Shown here: positions 24,579 through 33,640 of the stretch, one piece after another | How the letters are laid out: each line of letters opens with the position of its first letter | How positions within the stretch are numbered: position 1 is the stretch's first letter | Source: CADEFQ01 sp035433705 | Lineage (GTDB): Bacteria; Pseudomonadota; Gammaproteobacteria; Steroidobacterales; Steroidobacteraceae | DNA: 64,000 nucleotides | Direction: 5' to 3' | NCBI GenBank assembly: GCA_035433705.1 | Contig: DAORVK010000011.1 | Coordinates: 1 to 64,000 of the forward strand | Program-made: the position numbers and the translations under genes | Notes under the pieces: model-generated | The model's input: only the letters and a program-made list of their open reading frames with translations | Told to the model about the DNA's origin: nothing | Database searches by the model: none

Positions 24579-25646
24579 GTGGTCGCCTTCGGAGGAGCCG
24601 GCCGCCCCGTACACAGCCGCGTCGCAGCGACCGGCCTTGCCTTCACTTTCTACGCCACGCTGTCGATCGTGCTGATGTTCCTCGACCAGCGCGGCAACTG
24701 GCTCGAGTACGCACGCTACGGGCTGTCCGCGGCCGCATACCCGGTGCAGCTCGCAGTCGATTCCCCCTCCGCCGCCTGGCACTGGGTGCAGGAGAGCTTC
24801 GCGACACGCGAAGCGCTGCAGGCCCGGAACGACGCGCTGCGCGCCGCGAATCGCGCGCTCGCCGTACGCACGCTGCGCATCGAGGCGCTCGAAGCCGAAA
24901 ACGCCCAGCTGCGCGCACTCAAGGCCGCACTGCCCGACGTCGCCGAGAAGTGGCTTCCCGGCGAAATCATGAACATCGAACTGTCGACGCTGCGCCAGCG
25001 CGTGACCGTGAACAAGGGCGCGACGTCGGGCGTGTTCAAGGGACAGGCCGTGCTCGCGCGTGGCGGGCTGATGGGTCAGGTGCTGCGCGCCGGGCCCTGG
25101 TCGTCGGAAATCATCCTCATCACGGATCCCGAGCACGCCGTGCCGGTGCAGGTGCTGCGCAGCGGGCTGCGCACCATCGCGGTCGGCCAGGGCAACGCCG
25201 GCGTGATGACGCTACCGTATCTGCCCGTCAATTCCGACATCAAGGTCGACGATCTGCTCGTGACCTCGGGCCTCGGCGGCGTTTTCCCCGCCGGCTATCC
25301 CGTCGCGCGTGTGATTGAAGTCGGGCGTGATCCCGGTCAGCCGCTCGCCCTGGTGCGCGCACAGCCGCTTGCCGCGATCGACCGCGATCGCGAGGTGACA
25401 TTCGTGTGGTTCAAGCCGGGCCATCCGGCTGCGCCCGCGCCACTCGCCGCGACGGCCCCGCAGCGGGACTTCGCAGGGGCCGCCCAGAGTGCGCCGCCGA
25501 AGCCGAAGCCTGCGCCACCGGCGGCGACCCCGGCCACACCGCCCGTAACGCCGACTGCCACATCGCCTGCCACACCGCCTGCCACACCGCCTGCCACATT
25601 GCCCGCCGCAACGCCCGCTGCGCCCCGCGGCGAGGACGCGCGATGA
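24579..25646 (+). CDS. mreC: Rod-shape-determining protein MreC
   Basis: 355 residues from a GTG. One transmembrane helix near 17-35, then a periplasmic coiled coil (about 70-115, REALQARNDALRAANRAL) and the two-barrel MreC domain (about 125-275). MreC activates PBP2/RodA. The last 70 residues are a Pro/Ala/Thr tail with 12-base DNA repeats, longer than in E. coli. The end overlaps mreD by four bases. Confidence 0.95.
   Translation: MVAFGGAGRPVHSRVAATGLAFTFYATLSIVLMFLDQRGNWLEYARYGLSAAAYPVQLAVDSPSAAWHWVQESFATREALQARNDALRAANRALAVRTLRIEALEAENAQLRALKAALPDVAEKWLPGEIMNIELSTLRQRVTVNKGATSGVFKGQAVLARGGLMGQVLRAGPWSSEIILITDPEHAVPVQVLRSGLRTIAVGQGNAGVMTLPYLPVNSDIKVDDLLVTSGLGGVFPAGYPVARVIEVGRDPGQPLALVRAQPLAAIDRDREVTFVWFKPGHPAAPAPLAATAPQRDFAGAAQSAPPKPKPAPPAATPATPPVTPTATSPATPPATPPATLPAATPAAPRGEDAR
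25565..25624 (+). repeat. 12-base tandem repeat in the mreC tail
   Basis: Three units of GCCTGCCACACC (the third ends in ATT) at 25565-25600, followed by two degenerate units to 25624. Each unit encodes Pro-Ala-Thr-Pro-like residues. The length may vary between strains by slippage without breaking the frame. Confidence 0.75.
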
Positions 25647-26122
25647 ACGCGAGGGTGAGCGAGCCGCGTGGCGCATTGCTGCTCTCGGCGTTCATCGCGC
25701 TCATCTTCCAGGTCGTGCCACTGCCTGCGTGGCTCTCGATCGTACGCCCCGCCTTTCTCGTGATCGTCGTGCTCTACTGGTCGATTGCCGCGCCGCGCGC
25801 CGGCGGTCTCTTCCTGCCGTTCCTCTGCGGGCTCGCGCTCGATGTCTTCCGCGGCGCTGTGCTCGGTGAACACGCGCTGGCACTCGTGGTCGTTGCGTAC
25901 CTCGCGATCCGCTTTCACCTTTTGATCCGCAACAAGCCGCTCTTCGAGCAGGCGCTGTTCGCCTTCGCGGCGCTCGCGCTGTACGAGTTCGTGGTCTGGT
26001 GCATCGATGGCTGGAGCGGGCACTCACTGAACTCGGGCCTGCGCTGGCTGCACCCCGTCACGGGGGGCCTCCTCTGGCCGATCGCCTGCGGCATCCTGTC
26101 GCGCACGCACCGGCCCCGCTGA
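25643..26122 (+). CDS. mreD: Rod-shape-determining protein MreD
   Basis: 159 residues, a small inner-membrane protein with about five helices (10-30, 32-48, 55-75, 78-95 and 100-125). Its ATG overlaps the mreC stop (ATGA) and its TGA is directly followed by the mrdA ATG. It binds MreC in the elongasome. Confidence 0.93.
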   Translation: MNARVSEPRGALLLSAFIALIFQVVPLPAWLSIVRPAFLVIVVLYWSIAAPRAGGLFLPFLCGLALDVFRGAVLGEHALALVVVAYLAIRFHLLIRNKPLFEQALFAFAALALYEFVVWCIDGWSGHSLNSGLRWLHPVTGGLLWPIACGILSRTHRPR

Positions 26123-28006
26123 ATGGCCGCGAAAGTACGCATCAAGGACCAGTGGAAGGAGCAGCGACTCTTCGAGCAGCGCTCGGTGATCGGGGGCGGG
26201 ATCATTGCGGCTCTCACGGTCCTGCTGCTCGCGCGTCTCGTCACGCTGCAAGTCGTGAGGCACGACTACTATACGGATCTCTCGCAGGGCAACCGCGTGC
26301 GCATCGAGCCGCTGCCCGCACCGCGCGGGCTCATTCTCGATCGCAACGGTACGGTGGTTGCCGAGAACCGCCCTGCCTACCAGCTCGAACTGGTGCGCGA
26401 GGAAGTCCCCGACCTCGGCGACACGCTCAGGCGCCTCGCGGCCATCAACCTCATCCCCACTGACGACATCGACGATGCGCGCAAGCTCGTGATGTCCCAC
26501 CGCAGCTTCGACAGCGTGCCGGTTCGCCTGCGACTTGACGACGAGGAAATCGCCACCTTTGCCGTGCACCGCTTCGAGTTTCCCGGTGTCGACATCCGCA
26601 CGCGCCTCGCACGCTCCTATCCCTACGGCGCGCTCGCCGTGCACGCGCTCGGCTATGTTGGCGCGATCAGTGAGCAGGATCTCGGGCACATCGACCGCGC
26701 GGCCTACTCCGGCACCACGCTGATCGGCAAGCTCGGCGTTGAAGCGGCCTACGAGAAGGACCTGCACGGGCAGAACGGCTCGCGCGAGATTCTCGTGAAC
26801 GCCCAGGGCCGCTCGGTGCAGCGCCAGGGCGCGTTCGTACCAAACCTGCGGACCGTGACGCCGGTGGCGGGGGAAGACCTGCTCCTCGCGATGGATCTCG
26901 ACGTGCAGAAGGTCGCGGAAGAAGCGCTCGGGGACCGGCGTGGCGCCGTCGTCGCGATCAATCCGGGCAATGGCGATGTGCTCGCGCTCACGAGCCGCCC
27001 GGGCTTCGACCCGAACACCTTCGGCCGTGGTATCACGCGCGTCGAATACAAGGCGCTGCTCGACGACATCGATCGGCCACTCTTCAATCGCGCACTGCGT
27101 GGCACTTACCCTTCAGGCTCGACGATCAAGCCCGCCATCGCCCTCGCCGGCCTCGTTTACGACGTGGTGGCGCCGACCGATCACCGCTTCTGCGCGGGGG
27201 TCTATCGCCTGCCGGGCAGCAGTCGCATGTTTCGCGAGGGGCGCAGTGGCCGGCACGGATCGGTCAGCCTCGTCGATGCGATCGCGCGCTCCTGCGACGT
27301 GTATTTCTACGATCTCGCCAACCGGCTGGGCGTCGACCGCATCAGCACATTCCTCGGGCTGTTCGGCTTCGGCAACATCACCGGTATCGACATCGGCGGG
27401 GAGAAGCCCGGCCTGCTGCCGTCACGCGAATGGAAGCGCAAGGCCTTCTCGCGCCCGCAGGACCAGGTGTGGTTTCCGGGCGAGACAGTCAATTTCGGCA
27501 TCGGCCAGGGCTACTTTCTCGTGACGCCGCTGCAGCTCGCGCATTACACGTCAATGCTCGCGAACCACGGCAGGTCGTTCAAACCGCGCCTCGTGAGCGG
27601 CGTGCGCGATCCGGTCAGCGGCACGATCCGCCGCTTTGCGCCGGAGAAGGGCGCGGACATCACCGCGTCGCCCGGGCAGTGGCAGATCGTGATGGAAGGA
27701 ATGGAGGGCGCGATGCGCGGCCGCGGCACTGCAGCCGCCACGGCCGGCAGGAACATGACGTACGACATCGCGGGCAAGACCGGCACCGCGCAAGTCTTCT
27801 CCGTTGGCCAGAACGAGAAATACAACGAAAAGACGGTGCCCGAGCGCCTGCGTGACCATTCGTGGTTCATCGCGTTCGCGCCGGCGGAGGCGCCGCGCAT
27901 CGCCGTGGCCGTGCTCGTCGAGAACGGCGGCTTCGGCTCAACGGGCGCAGCGCCGATCGCGCGCAAGGTCATGGACGCCTGGCTGCTGAAGGGAGGGGGC
28001 GCATGA
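26123..28006 (+). CDS. mrdA: Penicillin-binding protein 2, elongation transpeptidase
   Basis: 627 residues. One N-terminal membrane helix (about 22-42), a pedestal domain (60-245) and a transpeptidase domain. Active-site motifs are the nucleophile S333-TIK336, S390-CD and K552-TG. It cross-links peptidoglycan during cell elongation with RodA as partner glycosyltransferase. The start follows the mreD stop with no gap and the stop overlaps the rodA start. Confidence 0.97.
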   Translation: MAAKVRIKDQWKEQRLFEQRSVIGGGIIAALTVLLLARLVTLQVVRHDYYTDLSQGNRVRIEPLPAPRGLILDRNGTVVAENRPAYQLELVREEVPDLGDTLRRLAAINLIPTDDIDDARKLVMSHRSFDSVPVRLRLDDEEIATFAVHRFEFPGVDIRTRLARSYPYGALAVHALGYVGAISEQDLGHIDRAAYSGTTLIGKLGVEAAYEKDLHGQNGSREILVNAQGRSVQRQGAFVPNLRTVTPVAGEDLLLAMDLDVQKVAEEALGDRRGAVVAINPGNGDVLALTSRPGFDPNTFGRGITRVEYKALLDDIDRPLFNRALRGTYPSGSTIKPAIALAGLVYDVVAPTDHRFCAGVYRLPGSSRMFREGRSGRHGSVSLVDAIARSCDVYFYDLANRLGVDRISTFLGLFGFGNITGIDIGGEKPGLLPSREWKRKAFSRPQDQVWFPGETVNFGIGQGYFLVTPLQLAHYTSMLANHGRSFKPRLVSGVRDPVSGTIRRFAPEKGADITASPGQWQIVMEGMEGAMRGRGTAAATAGRNMTYDIAGKTGTAQVFSVGQNEKYNEKTVPERLRDHSWFIAFAPAEAPRIAVAVLVENGGFGSTGAAPIARKVMDAWLLKGGGA

Positions 28007-29139
28007 CCTTTGGCAGCATCGACAGCTCGTACACGCGCCGCACCCTGACGAGCTCGGCGCGTGCGCTCGCAAGCCTCAAGGTCGACGGGCCGCTGCTCGT
28101 GGGCCTCAGCCTGATTGCGATCTTCGGGCTCATCGTGCTCTACAGCGCGTCGGGCCGCGACCTTGCCACGGTGCTGAAGTCCGCCACGCGCCTCGGAATC
28201 GGCGCCATCGTGATGCTGCTGCTGGCACGCGTGAAGCCGGGCTTCCTGCGCCGCGCAGCGCCGGCGATCTACGTCCTCGGCATCCTGTTGCTCATCGTCG
28301 TCGATGTCGTGGGTTATATCGGCAAGGGCGCGCAGCGCTGGCTCGATCTCGGCCTCTTCCGCTTCCAGCCTTCCGAGATCATGAAGCTCGCCGTGCCGAT
28401 GATGTGTGCGTGGTATCTGCACGAGCGGCCGCTGCCGCCGTCCCCCGGGGACCTGCTCGTCGCGGCCGGGATCGTGTTCGTGCCGGCCGCGCTGACCGCC
28501 GCGCAGCCGGACCTCGGCACCGGCATGTTGATCGCGATCGCAGGCGTACTCGTCATGCTGCTCGCGGGGCTGCAGTCGCGCGTCATCCTGGTGCTCGCGG
28601 GCGTCACGGCGCTTGGCGCGTGGTTCGGCTGGAGCTTTCTGCACGACTACCAGCAGAAGCGCGTCCTCACCTTCCTCGATCCGCAGTCCGATCCACTGGG
28701 CGCGGGTTACCACATCATCCAGTCGCAGATCGCGATCGGCTCGGGTGGCGTCTTCGGCAAGGGCTGGATGAACGGCAGCCAGGGCCAACTCGAGTTCCTG
28801 CCCGAGCGCTCCACCGATTTCATCTTCGCGGTGATCGGCGAGGAATTCGGACTGGTGGGACTCGTGCTGCTGGTCCTCCTCTATCTCTTCGTGGTCGGCC
28901 GCGCGATCTACCTCGCCATGCAGACCCAGGAAACCTTTGCGCGCCTGCTCGCCGGCAGCCTCGCGATGACGTTCTTTGTCTATGTGTTCATCAACGCGGG
29001 CATGGTGAGCGGCCTGCTGCCGGTCGTCGGCGTGCCGCTGCCGCTCGTCAGCTACGGCGGCACGTCAATGGTGACCCTGCTGGCCGGGTTCGGTATTCTG
29101 ATGTCGCTCTACTCGCATCGGAAACTGATTCGCTCTTGA
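28003..29139 (+). CDS. rodA: SEDS glycosyltransferase RodA
   Basis: 378 residues, about ten transmembrane helices. The SEDS signature segments FQPSEIMKLAVP near 125 and the large periplasmic loop with LEFLPERSTDFIFAVIGEE near 260 are present, as is PLPLVSYGGTSMV near 347. It polymerises glycan from lipid II with PBP2. The ATG overlaps the mrdA stop. Confidence 0.97.
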   Translation: MTFGSIDSSYTRRTLTSSARALASLKVDGPLLVGLSLIAIFGLIVLYSASGRDLATVLKSATRLGIGAIVMLLLARVKPGFLRRAAPAIYVLGILLLIVVDVVGYIGKGAQRWLDLGLFRFQPSEIMKLAVPMMCAWYLHERPLPPSPGDLLVAAGIVFVPAALTAAQPDLGTGMLIAIAGVLVMLLAGLQSRVILVLAGVTALGAWFGWSFLHDYQQKRVLTFLDPQSDPLGAGYHIIQSQIAIGSGGVFGKGWMNGSQGQLEFLPERSTDFIFAVIGEEFGLVGLVLLVLLYLFVVGRAIYLAMQTQETFARLLAGSLAMTFFVYVFINAGMVSGLLPVVGVPLPLVSYGGTSMVTLLAGFGILMSLYSHRKLIRS

Positions 29140-30149
29140 GGACACTCGCCACCGCGCTCGCCATCGCCTGCCTCGCCCTGCCCGCCGCCCACGGCGCGAG
29201 CATCTTCGGCGGGACAGACCGTTTCGACCTCGATCGCACCGACATCCGCACTTACGTCGCCAAGGCGTCGGCGGCCGAGGGGATCGCGCCCGACGACCTC
29301 TACCATCTCCTCGCGAAAGCCGCGCCGCAGCCGAAGATCATCGAGGCGATGCAGCGCCCCGCCGAGAAAGTCACGCCGTGGTGGGAGTACCGTCGGCGCT
29401 TCCTCACGCCGCAGCGTATCCGCGAAGGTGTCGCGTTCTGGCAGCAGCACCGCGAGCTGCTCGACCGCGTCGCCGCCGAGCGCGGCGTTGCGCCGGAATA
29501 CATCGTTGCAATCCTCGGCGTCGAGACTTTCTACGGGCGCATCACCGGCAGGTTCCGCGTGCTCGATGCCCTGGCGACGCTCGCCTTCGACTACCCGCCC
29601 CGCGCCGAGTTCTTCGGCCGGGAGCTCACGAGCTTCCTGCTGCTTTCACGCGAGGAAGCCGTCGATCCGTTTGCAGCGCTCGGCTCCTATGCCGGGGCGA
29701 TGGGCGCGCCGCAGTTCATGCCCTCGAGCTACCGCCGTTACGCCGTGGACGGCAACGGCGATGGCAGGCGCGACCTTTTCTCCACCTGGGACGACGTCGT
29801 CGCGAGCGTCGCGAACTACTTTCGCGAGCACGGCTGGCAGCCCGGCGGACCGGTGCTGATCGAGGCAACGATCGCAGCGGACGCGCAGTTCACGCTCGAC
29901 GCGAAGAATCTCGAGCTCACCGACACGCTCGACTCGGCGCGGACAAAGGGTCTCACGTTCGAGTCCCCGCTGCCCGGCGCGACGCCCGTAATCCTGATCC
30001 CCGCCGAAGGCGAGCACGCGCCCGGCGTGCGGATCGGCTTCGCGAACTTCACGACGATAACGCGCTACAACCGCAGTGTCCGCTACGCGATGGCGGTGCA
30101 CGATCTCGCGCAGGCGCTCGCGGCGGGCGTTTACGCGGCGGACAAATGA
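29136..30149 (+). CDS. mltB: Lytic murein transglycosylase B
   Basis: 337 residues from a TTG at 29136, which overlaps the rodA stop and places a normal signal peptide (ATALAIACLALPAAHG) at the N-terminus. No lipobox Cys follows at the cleavage site, so it is probably soluble in the periplasm rather than a lipoprotein. The catalytic Glu lies in ILGVETFYGRITG near residue 128, and SYAGAMGAPQFMPSSY near 185 is the family signature. It cleaves glycan with formation of anhydromuramic acid. Confidence 0.93.
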   Translation: MRTLATALAIACLALPAAHGASIFGGTDRFDLDRTDIRTYVAKASAAEGIAPDDLYHLLAKAAPQPKIIEAMQRPAEKVTPWWEYRRRFLTPQRIREGVAFWQQHRELLDRVAAERGVAPEYIVAILGVETFYGRITGRFRVLDALATLAFDYPPRAEFFGRELTSFLLLSREEAVDPFAALGSYAGAMGAPQFMPSSYRRYAVDGNGDGRRDLFSTWDDVVASVANYFREHGWQPGGPVLIEATIAADAQFTLDAKNLELTDTLDSARTKGLTFESPLPGATPVILIPAEGEHAPGVRIGFANFTTITRYNRSVRYAMAVHDLAQALAAGVYAADK

Positions 30150-30967
30150 GCGCCCGCGCACTTTCCGCTGCGCTGACCATCGCGCTCGCCGCGGCGCTGC
30201 TGGCGGCCGGCTGCGCCGCCCCCCGGCCGAAGCCTTCGCCCGCTCCGGCACCCGTCCCCGCAACGCCACCGCCACCCACGGATGTCGCCGCAATTCCCGA
30301 TGCCGTGCCGCGTGCGGAGCCGCGCAGCCTGCGTGGCAATCCGCCTTTCTACGAAGTTTTCGGCAAGCGCTACGCCGTGCTCGCCACCGCGGAAGGCCAC
30401 ATCGAGCGCGGAGTCGCGTCCTGGTACGGCCCCGGCTTTCACGCGGCACAGACCTCGACCGGCGAACCCTACGACATGTACGCGATGACTGCCGCGCACA
30501 AGACACTGCCCCTGCCCTGCTACGCGCGCGTCACCAACCTCGCCAATGGCCGCAGCGTCGTGGTGCGCGTCAACGATCGCGGCCCGTTCGTCGCGGGGCG
30601 CATCGTCGACCTTTCGTACACGGCGGCCGCGAAACTCGACATGCTGCGTGGCGGGACTGCCTTCGTCGAAATGCGGGTCATCACACCGGGCACGCCTGCC
30701 GCGGTGGTGCCCGCGCCGATCGCGGCGCTGAGCGGCGGGCTCTATGTGCAGACCGGCGCGTTCGCCGAGAGCGCGAACGCGCGCCGGCAGGTCGAACGGC
30801 TGCGCTCTGCGGGCATCGAAGGCGTGTTCCTCCTGCCCGCGATTGGCGGTGATCGCACGCTCCATCGCGTGCGCATCGGGCCGCTGGGCAGTGTCGCCGA
30901 ATTCGACGCGCTCTCGGCCCGCCTCGCGCGCCTCGGCATCACGGATGCCCGCCTCGCGTCCGACTGA
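30146..30967 (+). CDS. rlpA: Septal-ring lipoprotein RlpA
   Basis: 273 residues. The signal peptide ends at a lipobox (LLAAGC, Cys near 23) followed by a Pro-rich linker. The double-psi beta-barrel lytic domain covers about 85-180 (GVASWYGPGFHAAQTSTGE, VNDRGPF with the catalytic Asp/His region). A C-terminal SPOR domain (about 195-273) binds denuded glycan. The ATG overlaps the mltB stop. Confidence 0.95.
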   Translation: MSARALSAALTIALAAALLAAGCAAPRPKPSPAPAPVPATPPPPTDVAAIPDAVPRAEPRSLRGNPPFYEVFGKRYAVLATAEGHIERGVASWYGPGFHAAQTSTGEPYDMYAMTAAHKTLPLPCYARVTNLANGRSVVVRVNDRGPFVAGRIVDLSYTAAAKLDMLRGGTAFVEMRVITPGTPAAVVPAPIAALSGGLYVQTGAFAESANARRQVERLRSAGIEGVFLLPAIGGDRTLHRVRIGPLGSVAEFDALSARLARLGITDARLASD

Positions 30968-31011
30968 CTTAGAATCGCCCTCTGACTCACCCGTACTCCT
31001 GGAGATGCCGG

Positions 31012-32154
31012 ATGCAACAGCGCCGACGGCTTGCCATTTTCGTTCTTGCCACGTTCGCGCTCGCCACGACGGCGCACACCGCCGTGCCGATCCCGAAGCC
31101 GCCCGCGATCGATGCGCGCGCGACAATCCTCGTCGACTACGACAGCGGCCGCGTGCTCGCCGAAGCGAACGCCGACGAACGCATGGAGCCGGCGAGCCTC
31201 ACGAAGATCATGACCGCCTACCTCGCGTTCGACGCCCTGAAGGAAGGGCGTCTCAAGCTCGACGAGGAGATTCCGGTCAGCGAGCACGCCTGGCGCAGCG
31301 AGGGCTCGCGCTCGTTCGTGCAGGTCGGCACGCGTATTCCGGCCGAAGTGCTGATCAAGGGCATGATCGTGCAATCGGGCAACGATGCCACGATCGCGAT
31401 TGCCGAGCGCCTTGGCGGCACCGAAGACGCGTTCGCGCAGATGATGAACGCCTATGCGCAGAAGCTCGGCATGAAGAACACCCACTTCGACAACAGCACC
31501 GGGCTGCCAGGGGCCACCCACTACACGACCGCGCGCGACATGGCGCTGCTCGCGCGTGCAGTGATCCGCGATTTTCCGCAGTACTACCGCTGGTACTCGC
31601 TGCGCGAGTTCGTCTGGAACAACATCAGGCAGCAGAACAGGAACGGCCTGCTCGAACGCGACCCCAGCGTGGACGGCATCAAGACCGGCCACACTTCGTC
31701 GGCAGGTTACTGCCTCGCGACCTCGGCGAAACGGGCCAGCATGCGACTCGTGTCGGTGGTGTTCGGCACGGCTTCGATGAAAGCGCGCGAGGACGCAAGC
31801 GCCGCACTCCTCAACTACGGCTTCACATTCTATGAAACGGTCAAAGTGAAAGGCCGCGGCGAGACGGTGCTCGCACCGCGCCTGTACAAGGGCGCCGAGG
31901 AGCACGTCGCGATCGCGCCGCGCGGCGACGTCTACGTGACCGTCGCGCGTGGCGACGCCGCGCTCGTCAAGACGAGCGCCACAGCAAAGGAGCCGCTGGT
32001 GGCGCCGGTGGCGCTCAATCAGGCGCTCGGCGAGATGATCGTGAGCGTCGGCGCCGATACTGTCGCGCGCGTTCCGCTCTTTCCGGTAAAGGCAATCCCC
32101 GAGGGTGGCTGGTGGACCCGGATGGTCGACGGCGTCGCGCTGATGTGGAATTGA
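31012..32154 (+). CDS. dacA: D-alanyl-D-alanine carboxypeptidase (PBP5/6 type)
   Basis: 380 residues. Signal peptide to about 23, then the transpeptidase fold with S62-LTK65, S122-GN and K224-TG. The C-terminal beta-domain ends in an amphipathic helix (WWTRMVDGVALMW) that anchors the protein to the inner membrane. It trims pentapeptides. It lies 44 bases after rlpA and just before dat, the common rlpA-dacA-dat-ybeD order. Confidence 0.97.
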   Translation: MQQRRRLAIFVLATFALATTAHTAVPIPKPPAIDARATILVDYDSGRVLAEANADERMEPASLTKIMTAYLAFDALKEGRLKLDEEIPVSEHAWRSEGSRSFVQVGTRIPAEVLIKGMIVQSGNDATIAIAERLGGTEDAFAQMMNAYAQKLGMKNTHFDNSTGLPGATHYTTARDMALLARAVIRDFPQYYRWYSLREFVWNNIRQQNRNGLLERDPSVDGIKTGHTSSAGYCLATSAKRASMRLVSVVFGTASMKAREDASAALLNYGFTFYETVKVKGRGETVLAPRLYKGAEEHVAIAPRGDVYVTVARGDAALVKTSATAKEPLVAPVALNQALGEMIVSVGADTVARVPLFPVKAIPEGGWWTRMVDGVALMWN

Positions 32155-32161
32155 GGCACCT

Positions 32162-33034
32162 ATGGCTGAACCCCTGCCGATCGCCTACCTCAACGGCGAG
32201 TTCCTGCCGCTCCGCGACGCGCGCATCTCGCCGCTCGATCGCGGATTTCTCTTTGCGGACGGTGCATACGAGGTCGTCCCGGTCTTCGGTGGGCGGCCGT
32301 TTCGTTTCGGCCCGCATTTCGCGCGCCTCACGCGCAGCCTCGAAGCCTTGCGCATGCGTGATCCGCTGGACACGGACGGCTGGCGCGCGCTCTGTCAGGG
32401 CCTCATCGGGAAGAACGGCGGGGGCGACCAGTACCTCTACATCCAGGTGACGCGCGGCGCGGAATACGGCCGCAATCACGCGCCGCTCCCCGACATCGAG
32501 CGCACCGTGTTCGCGTACGCTGCGCCACTGCCTCGCCCAAGCCCTGCGCAGCTGGCGCAGGGTGCGGCCTGCATCACCGCCTCGGACACCCGCTGGGCGC
32601 GCTGCGACATCAAGTCCGTGGCGCTGCTGCCAAACATCCTGCTTCGTCAGCTCGCGATCGACGCGGGCGCCTCGGAGACCATCCTGCTGCGCGATGGCTG
32701 GCTGACGGAAGCGAGCGCATCCACCGTGCATGTCGTGGTCGGCGGCGAGGTGCTCACGCCACCGAACTCCAGCCAGATCCTGCCAGGCACGACGCGCAGC
32801 GTCGTGGAAGAGCTGCTGCTCGAACTCGGCGTGTCGCACCGCACGACACCCGTCGCCGAGGCAACGCTGCGCGCGGCCGATGAAATCTGGCTCGCTGCCG
32901 CGACGCGCGAAATCACGTCAGTTACGCGTCTCGACGGCCAGCCGGTCGGCAGCGGCGCGCCAGGGCCTCTCTGGCAGCGCACGTACCGCGCCTTCCAGGA
33001 CCGGATCAAGCGGCTCGCTGGCACGCCCTGGTGA
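32162..33034 (+). CDS. dat: D-amino-acid aminotransferase-like, fold type IV PLP enzyme
   Basis: 290 residues, PLP class IV family shared by D-alanine aminotransferase, IlvE and PabC. The catalytic Lys is in RCDIKSVALLPN near residue 144, and the PLP Glu in WLTEASASTVHV near 180. DRGFLFADGAYEV near 27-39 is typical of D-amino-acid transaminases. It may feed D-glutamate or D-alanine to peptidoglycan. The symbol is by family and position next to dacA; the substrate is not proven by sequence. Confidence 0.85.
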   Translation: MAEPLPIAYLNGEFLPLRDARISPLDRGFLFADGAYEVVPVFGGRPFRFGPHFARLTRSLEALRMRDPLDTDGWRALCQGLIGKNGGGDQYLYIQVTRGAEYGRNHAPLPDIERTVFAYAAPLPRPSPAQLAQGAACITASDTRWARCDIKSVALLPNILLRQLAIDAGASETILLRDGWLTEASASTVHVVVGGEVLTPPNSSQILPGTTRSVVEELLLELGVSHRTTPVAEATLRAADEIWLAAATREITSVTRLDGQPVGSGAPGPLWQRTYRAFQDRIKRLAGTPW

Positions 33035-33294
33035 CTGACCTCAAGCTGCTCACTTTTCCCACCCGCTATCCGATCAAGGTAGTCGGCCGCACGGGGAACC
33101 TGCTGCGCACCGAGATCGACGCCATTTTCCTGCGTCACTCACCCGATATCGATGCCTCTCTCACCAGCGAGCGTTTCTCGGAAAACGGCAACTATCTTTC
33201 GATCTCGTATACGATCATTGCGCGCAGCGAGGCGCAGGTGACCGCGCTCGCCGCCGAGCTTGCGGCCCAGCCGCACGTGATCATGGTCATCTGA
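33031..33294 (+). CDS. ybeD: YbeD / DUF493 family protein
   Basis: 87 residues from a GTG overlapping the dat stop. LLTFPTRYPIKVVGR at the start and the C-terminal QPHVIMVI match the small ferredoxin-like DUF493 family. E. coli ybeD lies in the dacA-lipB region, and in some bacteria the protein is proposed to regulate lipoate or wall metabolism. Here lipB is close but on the other strand. Confidence 0.92.
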   Translation: MTDLKLLTFPTRYPIKVVGRTGNLLRTEIDAIFLRHSPDIDASLTSERFSENGNYLSISYTIIARSEAQVTALAAELAAQPHVIMVI

Positions 33295-33323
33295 CGGGAT
33301 TGTCCACGACGCAGGAGACAGCC

Positions 33324-33545
33324 ATGTCGACATTGCGGATGCTGATACTGCCTCTCGGAATTTCACTGCTTCTCTCGGCCTGCGGGCTCGCGGAAACGGC
33401 GGGTACCGCCGCCGCGACGGGCGCTTCCGCTGCAGAACAGGCGAGACAGGCGAAGGAAATGGAAGCGAAAGTGCAGCAGCAGATCGAGGACGCGCAGGCG
33501 GAGGCGCGCAGACAGCGCGACGCAGCAGAGGCCGCAGCAAACTGA
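33324..33545 (+). CDS. Small coiled-coil lipoprotein
   Basis: 73 residues from ATG 33324, which has AGGAG nine bases upstream. A lipobox (LLLSAC, Cys near 19) is followed by an Ala-rich linker and a charged helix of about 40 residues rich in Gln, Glu, Ala and Arg, likely a coiled coil. The form resembles Lpp-like or TraT-accessory small lipoproteins, without a clear family. The last gene of the plus-strand run, facing lipB across 95 bases in which I see nothing else. Confidence 0.75.
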   Translation: MSTLRMLILPLGISLLLSACGLAETAGTAAATGASAAEQARQAKEMEAKVQQQIEDAQAEARRQRDAAEAAAN

Positions 33546-33640
33546 GCGGCGCGACGGACGACGGGCAACGGGCAAGATCGACATCGCGGCCATCGAGGCA
33601 GCGCGCCGCGGCTGACGCATCTGGCCGCCGCCCGTAGGCC

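Noticed and set aside
25565..25624. Tandem repeats in mreC as a CRISPR or regulatory array
   Set aside because: Units are 12 bases with no spacers and stay in the mreC frame.
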